Shown here: one piece after another, positions 55,625 to 64,000 of the stretch
How the letters are laid out: every line of letters begins with the position of its first letter
Numbering within the stretch: position 1 is the first letter of the stretch
Assembly: GCA_907163345.1 (NCBI GenBank)
Contig: CAJQUN010000032.1
Span: 2,518,424 to 2,582,423, forward strand
Source: Haberlea rhodopensis
Lineage: Eukaryota; Streptophyta; Magnoliopsida; Lamiales; Gesneriaceae
Direction of reading: 5' to 3'
DNA length: 64,000 nt
Made by a program: the position numbers and the translations under genes
Notes under the pieces: generated by a model
Told to the model about the DNA's origin: nothing
Database searches by the model: none
What the model saw: the letters and a program-made list of their open reading frames with translations, nothing else

Positions 55625-58600
55625 CTACGAATAATATTTTCTAAGATGAAATACATTCCAGGGTCTCTTTAGCTTTTTTCCCTCCGCATCTCCCAGGTAG
55701 TATGCTCCAGAGCCCACCTTCTGAATAACCTTATAGGGTCCTTCCCATTTAGGGTCAAGCTTCCTGACTTCTGCTGACTGGACTTTTTTGAGTACCAGGT
55801 CTCCCACCTGAAAACTCCGAGGCATCACCCGTTTATTATAGGCTTTGATGACCTTGTTTCTATAGGACTCCATCCTGATCATGGCTCTCTCCCTTTTTTC
55901 GCAGATCATATCCAGGTCTAGAGCTCAGCGCTCGTCATTGTCAGTGTCATAAGCTTGGACTCTAGCCGAGGTCGCTCCTATTTCCGCGGGCAAGACTGCT
56001 TCGGAACCATAAACCATGCTGAAAGGCGTCTCCCCCGTAGGAGTTCGAGGCGTAGTTCTATAAGCCCAAAGTACACTGGGAAGCTCTTCAGCCCAGTCCT
56101 TTCCTACCCCATATAGCCTTGCTTTTAATGCCTGTACTATAGATCGGTTAGTGACATCTGCTTGTCCATTACTCTGGGGGTAGGCCACGGAAGTGAAGGC
56201 TTGTATGATCTTCATTTCCTGGCACCAGGTGGTCATCTTTCGCCCCTGGAATTGTCTCCAGTTATCGGAAATCAACTTCATTGGCACCCCAAACCGACAT
56301 ACAATATTCCTCCACAAAAAGTTCAGTACATCCTCCTCAGTGATCCGAGCTAGAGCCTCGGCTTCAACCCACTTTGAGAAGTAGTCCACGGCTACTATCA
56401 GGAACTTCTTCTGCCTTGGGGCAATGGGGAAAGGTCCCACGATATCCATCCCCCACTGGTCGAATGGGCAAGCTGATATCACGGACTTCATGAATTGAGC
56501 CGGCTGTCGTTGGATTCTTCCATGCCTCTGGCAGCCCTCACAAGTTGCTACGACTTCTACTGCATCCCTTCTCAGTGTTGGCCAAAAGTACCCTGCTAGT
56601 ATGGTTTTTTGTGCCAAGGCTAGGCTCCCCAAATGATCCCCACAGCAACCCTCATGTATCTCGTGAAGCACATACCTAGCCTCTTCCTCCTTTAGGCACC
56701 TGAGCAAAGGCCCTGCAAAAGACCTCTTATATAAATCATCCTGAACCAGAGCAAACCTAAAAGACTGTCTCTCTACTTTTCTTGCTTCCTTTTTATCCGA
56801 AGGTAGCTCTGCATTCCTCAAGTATTTTATGATTGGGGTCATCCAACTTTCCGTGCCGGGAGGCTCTAATGCTATCTGAGTTGATGGCAATAGCTCGGTT
56901 TGGCAAATGACCTCTCTTCGGCATATGGGCCCTAATGACGTGGCCCATTTTGCTAGCTGATCAGCTTCTTGATTCTCTTCCCGAGGTATCTGCACTATAC
57001 TCCATTCAGAGAAACTTTCAGACATTTCTTGGACTGCCTTAAGATACTCCACCAGCTTCTCGCTTCTGACCTCAAAATTTCCATTTACCTGCTGGGCCGC
57101 CAATTGGGAGTCTGAATGAAGGACCACCCTACTGGCTCCTACCTCCCGAGCTAATTTCAGCCCAGTTAGTATCGCCTCATACTCTGCCTCATTGTTGGAT
57201 ATCCGGAAATCTAACCTGATCATAGCTTTTACTTTCTCGCCGGTTGGTGAGATCAATACTATTCCAACGCCACACCCTTCATTATTGGAAGCTCCGTCAA
57301 CATACACATTCCATGCCTCTTCCAGATCGGATCCAATCATCTCTGCGAAAAAATCTGATAAGGCTTGACCCTTGATAGATGTCCTAGGCTGGTAGGAAAT
57401 ATCATACTCGCCAAGCTCAATAGTCCATTTGACCAATCTGCCTGATACATCGGGCTGCGTCATGATTCTCCCGATTTGACTATTTGTCAATACCGTAATA
57501 GGGTGGGACAGAAAATATGGTCTCAGCTTCCTTGCAGCTATAACTAGAGCCAGTGCTAACTTCTCTACCTCGGGATATCTGAGCTCGGCACCCCGGAGAG
57601 CGTGGCTAACATAATAAACTGGTTTCTGATCTGATCCTTCCTGTTTGATTAATACCGAGCTAACGGCATGCTCCGTGGCCGAAAGGTAGACCCACAATTT
57701 TTCTCCGAGACCTGGCTTGACCAATACTGGCAACTCGGTCAGATGTCTTTTTAAATCAGCAAAGGCCCTCTCACAATCTTCGTTCCACTCGAAGTTCCTT
57801 GCTTTTCTTAACACTTGAAAGAAAGGATAGCTTCTATGCGCTGACCGGGAAATAAACCGGGCTAGGGAGGCAATTCGGCCAGTCAGCTTCTGGACTTCCC
57901 TTATGCTTTTGGGTGAAACCATGCCCTGCACTGCCCTTACCTTTTCGGGGTTGACCTCTATTCCTCTATCTGTCACTACAAAACCCAAAAATTTCCCGCT
58001 CTTTACCCCAAACACACATTTAGCAGGATTCAACTTCAGACCAAACTTCTTTAGGGTATCAAAAGTTTCCTCCAAGTCAGGTATGAGATCTGAGCTGCCC
58101 TTTGATTTTACTAGTATATCATCAACGTATACCTCAATATTCCGCCCCGCCTGTCCTTCAAATATTTTATCCATCAATCTTTGGTATGTGGCCCCGGCGT
58201 TTTTAAGGCCAAAGGGCATAACCACGTAACAGTATGTTCCTTCGGAGGTGACGAAGCTGACTTTATCCTGATCTTCTTTGGCCAAGGGGATCTGATGATA
58301 CCCTTGATAGGCGTCCATAAAGCATAATAACTCATACCCTGACGTGGAATCTACGAGCTGATCAATGCGGGGCAAAGGGTAGCAATCTTTGGGGCAAGCT
58401 TTATTGAGATCCCTGAAATCAACACACATCCTCCATTTCCCGGACGACTTTGGCACCAGGACCACGTTGGAGAGCCAGGTCGGGAACTGGACTTCCCTTA
58501 TTTGCCCCGCTCTTAACAAAGTTCGAACTTCCTGGCTTATGACTTTGTCTTTTTTCGGTCCGAAATGTCTCTTCTTTTGCTTGATTATTTTGACCTTCGG

Positions 58601-60868
58601 ATCGACACTCAACCGATGTTGTGCAACTTCCGGGCAAATCCCAATCAATTCAACAGAAGACCATGCGAACACATCAGCATACCTTGACAGGCACCTCAAC
58701 AGATCTTGTTTCAGGTTATTACTAAGGTCTGCTGCCACCCTTATCGTTCTCTCAGGTTGTCCTGGGACCAAAACCACCTCGTCCTCTCCTTCCAACAATG
58801 CGTGTACCTCCTGCCCTTCTCGAGCCCTTTGTATGAGATGAACCCCTTGATCCTTCGGGCCATTGTCATCGGCCCGTTTTGATCTCTTCACCTCTACCCT
58901 GACTGTGCTAGTGTAACACCTCTTTGATGATGGCTGGTCTCCCTTTACTTCTCCCACCTTCATCCCGACGGGGAACTTGATTTTTTGGTGGAAAGTGGAA
59001 GCTATAACCCTGAATTCATTCATGGCGGGCCTTCCTAAAATGACGTTATAGGAAGACGGGGCTTCCACAATAGTGAAACAAGTTAAAAGGGTCTTCCTGC
59101 TCTCCCCCTGGCCCATAGAAAGGGGTAGAATGATCTGCCCTAAAGGGTATACGGTGTGTCCTGCAAAACCAAAGAGAGGAGTAGATATTTGCTCAAGAGT
59201 ATACTCACCTAACTCCATCTGCTGGAAAGCTTCCTGGAATAATACATTTACAGAGCTTCCTGAATCCACAAAAACTCTTCCGATCTCATAGTTTGCAACA
59301 GTAGCCCTTATTACCAGGGCATCATTGTGAGGTGTTTGCACGCCTTCCACATCCTTAGGACCGAAGCTAATTACCACCTCTTCCTCAGCATCGAAAACCC
59401 TTACCACGCTCATCACTTCCCTCCTGCTCATAGCCTTCCGAGCTCTATTAGAATCACCATCAGTAGTTCCCCCTGAGATCATGTTGATAAAACCTCGGGG
59501 GAGCGGGTTATTCTTAGGTAGTTCATGTTCTCCTGGGTTCCTTACTGGCCTCCATCCACGTGGTCTGCCCTGAAAGGAGCCGCGAAAATTAGTACGCCCA
59601 TTTCTGCCCCTTCCTTGGTATGGACCTCGGCCCCTTTCTCGTGGAAGACCATAAGGAACGTTTGGACGAAATACTCCCTGACTGGGCGGGGGATTATTCC
59701 GCACGGCTAGCTCCTGTCCACTATCCAGGTTACGACATTCTCTCATGCTGTGCCCAGCGATCTGATGGAACTCACAATACTTTTTTTCCGACCCCTTGCT
59801 CGGTTCGTCCTCAGTTCGCGGAGATGTGTGAGGGGCTTGCCCCTCACAAATCCGGACAGCCCCGTCTTTAGCAACCTTTAGGGGCGTAAACTGAGAGAAA
59901 CGTCCGAGTCTTGCATCCTCCGCGGGCCTTTTTCCTTCAGACCTGCCATTCCTGTCACCAGTTTGTGCACCTTCCTTTCTTTTGGTACTCTGGGCCTCTT
60001 CTACATTATATTTCTCCGCGCTTGTCAGGAGATCATCATAGGTAGGAGGAGGTCTTTTTATTAAAGAACGAAAAAATTCTCCTGCCTTCAAGCCCTGGGT
60101 GAATGCGCTGATCAAAATCTCTGCTGGGCAGGCAGGTACCTCAAGACTGACGACATTAAAGCGCCTAATGTATTCTCGAAGGGGTTCGCCCTCTGCCTGT
60201 CTCATTTCAAATAGGCTCAGCGAGGTTTTCTTATAACGCTTACTGCTGGTGAACTAGTGAAGGAAAGCCGAGCTAAATTCTGAGAAAGAGGTTATTGAAG
60301 AGGGTTCGAGTTGATTGAACCATTGCTGGGCTGATCTTACCAAGGTCGTGACGAAAACCTTACACTTTAAGCGGTCTGAATAGCAATGCAACATGGCAGC
60401 GTTCTCAAATCTGCCCAAATGCTCCTCCGGATCCGTGCTTCCGTCATACTCCCCAGCATTCGGGGGCCGGAAGTTATTTGGGAGCTTCTCCTCCACTATC
60501 TCCTGGGAGAAAGGAATACCCTTTTTCAGAGCACAGTAACCTCCGATTCCCTTCTTCATCACTCTGACCTCCCTTCTTAACTCTTCCACCTCGCCTTCGA
60601 GGTTGAGGCCTCCTGCGGGTAGCGGGTGGGATGTGGCCACCTGTTCGGGCTGTTCGTTTTCTCGAATACTCTTCCCCCGGCCGCTCTCGGATTGATCCAT
60701 GGCTCGTTTCATTGCTTTTTCCACCGTTATCGAGATGAGGCGTGTGAGTTGTTCGAAAGTCAGTGCTCCCACTGTTATGCCTGCTATCGGTGGTGGCCCT
60801 TCTCGATTCACCGATGGTGCCCGTTGCTCATTATTTGCTTCCTGATTCGTTCTTCGTGTATTCACCAT
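55625..60868 (-). pseudogene. Gag-pol polyprotein of element E (two nonsense codons)
   Basis: About 1,748 codons in one frame from MVNTRRTNQ at 60868, broken only by TAG near 60253 and TGA near 55921, both explicable as C-to-T changes (CAG and CGA). Gag has FRPPNAGEYDGSTDPEEHL and ends with a knuckle KYCEFHQIAGHSMREC. Protease: FVDSGSSVNVLF. RT: WRMCVDFRDLNKACPKDCYPLP, YHQIPLAKEDQ, VMPFGLKNAGATYQRLM and the catalytic VYVDDILVKSK. A first RNase H-like part (LSATEHAVSSVL) is followed by a second one (NVYVDGASNNEGCGVGIVL, NNEAEYEAILTGL, LHSDSQL), diagnostic of Tat. Integrase: MDIVGPFPIA, LISDNWRQF, NGQADVTNRSIVQ. The third catalytic position has Asp where Glu is expected (codon at 56156-56158), and DNW replaces the usual DNG. 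Confidence 0.93.
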
Positions 60869-60896
60869 TTTTATCAACGTCTTATACTCACTTTCC

Positions 60897-60912
60897 CACA
60901 TACGGCGCCAAT
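60897..60912 (-). promoter_or_regulatory. Primer binding site of element E
   Basis: On the minus strand TTGGCGCCGTATGTGGG directly follows the 5' LTR, a TGGCGCCG-type primer site common in plant gypsy elements. Confidence 0.75.
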
Positions 60913-61726
60913 TGTTAACTCGATTTTTGGGTAGCGGGTTAATTTAGTTAACAATAATTCCTCACTTACTAGAAATAAGTGATTATGAAAAGGAAAGATG
61001 AGAAGGAGGTCGGAGAGTGCTCTCCGGTTGGATACCTCCGATGATCAAGTCAAGATCTTTCGTTATATAGTGAAAAACACACGTTTCTCTAAAAATTGCG
61101 GGAGTCCGGTCCCTCTTTCACCTGATATTCCCCCTGTATATATATGGAATGGTGAGAGAAAAGATGCCCTCATCATGCCTGGCTGGGACCTGGGGGGACC
61201 ACTGACAAAACACCATAACCGCCTATTGCGCACTACCTAGAGGATTCCACTAATACCAGAAAATATTCCCTCCAAACACTAGTCACTATATGATTGGTTC
61301 TTTTGGCAAGTGGTCCCCTAATAAGACAAAAATCAGGTATATACTTCCCGGGTAGAGGACCACACTAGTATCCAAAATACCTTCCCGACCTCTGTAGAGG
61401 AGGCCGAGATAAAAGTTTAAGGTCGGGCTAATAACCCGGGCTCTCTGGTCCAACCCAGGAGGACTGAAGACACTCCCTGAGCTGAGCATACTGATTGAAA
61501 TGCACCCGACCCATGCATATATCCCGAGCTGATCATCAGCGTAAGTAATGTGCCCCGACCTGTGCATATATCCCGAGCTGATCATCAGTGTAAGTAATGT
61601 ACCCCGACCTGCTCTTAACGGCCCCAAGAACACGCCCCTGCCAATTATTTCCGGGCTGATCACTTCCGGACGAGATCATACTAGTGTAAGGGCAAGAATT
61701 GGACTGGACATGATACCCAGATATCA
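60913..61726 (-). repeat. 5' LTR of element E (right copy)
   Basis: 814 bp. The extra 12 bases (GAGGTCGGAGAG-type) near 61006-61017 are the only indel against the left copy. Confidence 0.93.
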
Positions 61727-61731
61727 AATAC

Positions 61732-61905
61732 AAAAGAATGACATCTTTATTCAAGAATCCAAGGCCAGATGCTTATTAATCAATGTATCGGGTAACATAG
61801 AACGAGTTTGGTCAGTCCAATTTCTATGGACCTTGCAATGAGTAAAGCATTCATTTTCATCAAGATTGAGTAACAATGTGTATTTAAGCCCAAGACAAGA
61901 CAAAG
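61732..61905 (-). pseudogene. NO VEIN-like gene fragment, upstream piece
   Basis: Reverse-strand translation stays open over about 50 codons (LDENECFTHCKVHRNW, QTRSMLPDTLINKHLALDS). It joins, across element E and one copy of its target duplication, to ARVAVVENYGPK on the other side, with a small frame change. The upstream edge is uncertain. Confidence 0.5.
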
Positions 61906-62752
61906 ACAAAAATCAAATTGAAGCATCAGAGAAAATTACGAACCCTAGCTGTGTAGTAGTGCCTCAATCGATGCCAAATCAGTAAACAAATTCCAACCAA
62001 TACAAGTTAAAAACACCTAATAGGCCCTCAATCGTGCAACAAAATGAAAGAAATACCAAGGTCCAAGCACATCGAACCAGGAGCGACGATATGCAGTAGA
62101 ATTGTGAAAGTTTCTATCCAAATTACCAGAAATTCCACGCCCAATCGAGCAACACTGGACGAACAATTGAAAGGTGGAAAACCAGAACCTCCAATGGGAT
62201 GGCTAGAGTGCGTGGTGAAGTTTAAAGATGAAAACGCGAGATGAAAAGCAAAGGTTTGATAGCGACGATTAGCATAGAAAACGATGTGATGTTGTGATTA
62301 TCATAAATTCTGCGAGCAATGGGAAGAAACGAGAAGAGTTTTGAGGAAGACAACCCTATATAAACAAAGAGTAAAATGGAGATTTGTAATATTAATATAC
62401 TTAATATGAATATTTTGGAGATATGGAGTTAATAAAATATTTGTTTGACTAGGTACTGAACACAAAATAAACATTGTTTTTGGGAATATTCCCAATTTGC
62501 CGTTAATATTTTTATAATTTTTTTTTATTTTTATCGAGAGTCTTCCACGTTTCACCGGAAAGAAACCACAATTGCTTCCACCACACGTTTGGATAAGCCT
62601 GTCAATCCAGCGCGGCTTCCATTACAAGCCAAATCCATCTCGAAAATTCAACACCCACCCCCAGCACTTTCCATGAAAACAGATTGAAAAAGGTGCAACC
62701 CGATCTCTGTAAATACGTGTGAAGTGGTCACACAAGTAACTTTTCCTTCGAT
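61906..62752. other. Possible divergent promoter region
   Basis: No supported ORF. On the minus strand a TATA-like TTTATATAGG (62355-62365) is followed by a pyrimidine-rich, leader-like sequence running toward the NO VEIN-like fragment. On the plus strand the SMR TATA box lies about 390 bases away. Confidence 0.35.
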
Positions 62753-62763
62753 CTATATATATC
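62753..62763 (+). promoter_or_regulatory. TATA box of the SMR gene
   Basis: CTATATATATC, 60-70 bases before the start codon at 62823. Confidence 0.6.
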
Positions 62764-62822
62764 TTTCAGTGTGAAAATCAGTACAAAACACCAGAAGAAA
62801 GTTGATTGAGTAGTTGAAATAG

Positions 62823-63053
62823 ATGGAGGAAGTGGTGGCGCAAGTGGCGGAGGACGTGTGCAGAACACCTCGGCACCAGCGGTGCAGGATTCCGGCACCA
62901 TCATCTTGCCCTGCTGCGCCGAGGAAGAAGCCCGCCGTCTTTCTAAACGAGCACATAATTCCGCCAAAGGATGGGTATTATCAATCTCCTGATCTTGAGG
63001 TTTTCTTTGCTGCTGCGTTGAGAAGAGAAGCTGCTTCCCGTGTTTATTTCTGA
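62823..63053 (+). CDS. SIAMESE-related cyclin-dependent kinase inhibitor (SMR)
   Basis: An intronless ORF of 76 residues, the small size usual in this family. Family motifs appear in order: CRTPRHQRCRIP (residues about 13-24), CPAAPRKKPA (29-38) and IPPKDGYYQSPDLEVFF (about 46-62), the last including the DLE-phi-F cyclin/CDK-interaction motif, then an arginine-containing tail. SMR proteins bind CDK-cyclin complexes in the nucleus, stop mitotic cycling and promote endoreduplication, often in response to stress. The start is fixed by the TATA box 60 bases upstream and by homology to the truncated copy at 48934. Low sequence conservation leaves the family call strong but not certain. Confidence 0.85.
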   Translation: MEEVVAQVAEDVCRTPRHQRCRIPAPSSCPAAPRKKPAVFLNEHIIPPKDGYYQSPDLEVFFAAALRREAASRVYF

Positions 63054-64000
63054 TGTGATCAAGATTTGATTTTTCCCCCATATTAATGGAATTAGATCAT
63101 CAGTACAGTTTGTTAATATATGCTACATAAAATTTAATTTTTTGAATGTATCTTAATTTCTTTCACGCCAAGATTTAATACTTCTGTAATTATTATGATA
63201 ATCGATATGATCTTGTAATATTGTTGGTGTTAAATCGATCAAGATTTTGTATATTATTCCTAAAATGTTTAAAAAATAATGGGAAAATGAACACAATCCC
63301 ATTTTTACTTGTTCCATTGTAGATGCTAAAAGGTAACATACAAATGCTAATATGTGACTGTGCTTGTTTTTACATGAGAGTCTCCAACTCGATACTTTGT
63401 CCTATATTGGGACGCTGGGTGACTCAAGACACAGTTGGATTCAATTGCTGGGATTTCATATTTTTAGTTTATGGACGAAAAAATTTGAAAATTTAGTGAT
63501 GATATTTCTATTCTAAGGAAAAAGGGACTCTGCCAAAAAAAAAAGGGAGTTATTTAAAAAATGAAATCTGAATAACAGCAGAATGTGGCATCACATGCCA
63601 TTGTTTTCTTGGAACAATATAAGCGACGATTTAGGACGAAGTACAAGTGAATATGAAGTGTCGCATGTTTTTTGTTGGATTGATGGTCGGCTGAATTCAT
63701 CTCGCCAAGTTCATTTTTTATAAGGTTTTTTTTTTTTTGGAACCCTCGGATATATAGTTCCCGAATTAATATTCAGATATTTATAAACAAGTATATATAA
63801 ATTAGTACTCATATAGCCACAATTCTCGTGGTATAGTAATTATTTTTTTTAAGTAGTTCTTTTTACACATATCCAACTTTTTCAACTAATCATCTTTATA
63901 TGATAAAATGACCTAAGCCACAAGTCGTGATTTTGTTATATTTGGAACCTCAAATGCACATTACATATTATTAATGATTCCCCATAATCATAGTTCATTG
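63054..64000. other. SMR 3' flank and intergenic DNA
   Basis: AT-rich; no gene, LTR or inverted-repeat element was recognised. Confidence 0.5.

Larger units (their letters stand above)
49687..61726 (-). mobile_element. Element E: young Tat-lineage Ty3/gypsy retrotransposon
   Basis: Flanked by the target duplication aatac (49682-49686 and 61727-61731), with LTRs of 802 and 814 bp that begin TGTTAACTCG and end GATATCA on the plus strand. By eye they differ by four substitutions and one 12-bp indel, so insertion was recent. Gag-pol runs on the minus strand with a second RNase H, the mark of the Tat lineage. Downstream of pol lie a minisatellite and an accessory gene on the opposite strand, split by a hAT element. 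Removing E restores the NO VEIN-like fragment. Confidence 0.95.

Noticed and set aside
58389..58841. Plus-strand ORF of 150 codons opposite pol of element E
   Set aside because: Lies wholly opposite the conserved RT/protease region, with no recognisable motifs of its own.
62044..62244. Plus-strand ORF of 66 codons (MKEIPRSKHIEPG...)
   Set aside because: No recognisable domain, and it lies opposite a leader-like region; not enough support.

Overview
The window is plant nuclear DNA: three spliced or single-exon plant genes (a telomere-repeat-binding TRP/TRFL protein, a GRAS protein and a SIAMESE-related CDK inhibitor) sit among nested Ty1/copia and Ty3/gypsy LTR retrotransposons, hAT elements and MITEs. 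The accessory ORF of the large copia element resembles ORFs I recall as abundant in Lamiales such as Gesneriaceae. An asterid, perhaps a member of Lamiales, is therefore my guess, but the sequence does not prove it.

Layout. 1-23568 is the 3' part of one old SIRE-lineage copia element: integrase, RT/RNase H, a long accessory ORF, then a 3' LTR at 22364-23568. It is broken by three insertions. Element A (595-6792, Tat/Athila-like gypsy, TSD aggag) carries a solo LTR inside its own 5' LTR (1205-2789, TSD ggcat). Element B (about 9712-18013) is a non-coding gypsy derivative with a hairpin-rich tandem-repeat interior. Insertion C (about 18241-20020) is LTR-like. Fifty bases beyond the copia LTR lies element D (23620-33872, Tekay-type chromovirus, TSD tttta), whose gag is split by a copia-type solo LTR (26359-27826, TSD cagac).

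33878-49686 is the gene-bearing island. The TRP gene has a TATA box near 34450, a 5'UTR intron of about 3.8 kb holding a 421-bp hAT MITE, and nine coding exons between 38483 and 41712 (670 codons). A Tourist-like MITE (42602-43647) and a 596-bp CTATGTTGCA element (44188-44783) follow, then the GRAS gene (46057-48324). Next come a truncated SMR copy (48878-49119) and a reverse-strand NO VEIN-like fragment.

49687-61726 is element E, a very young minus-strand Tat-lineage gypsy element (TSD aatac; about four substitutions between its LTRs). It has an almost open gag-pol and an antisense, promoter-bearing, spliced accessory gene. A hAT element (51437-53297) has jumped into that accessory gene. E split the NO VEIN-like fragment, which resumes at 61732. 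The intact SMR gene (62823-63053) lies just beyond.

The most striking signal is that unrelated elements carry arrays of the same short CG-rich palindromes. GCGATCGATCGC-type sites occur in A, B and C. GGCGTAATTACGCC-type sites occur in the solo LTR and in the hAT element. Element B adds its own CCGCT...AGCGA hairpin repeats. Coordinates and motifs were read by eye; no alignment or database search was run.
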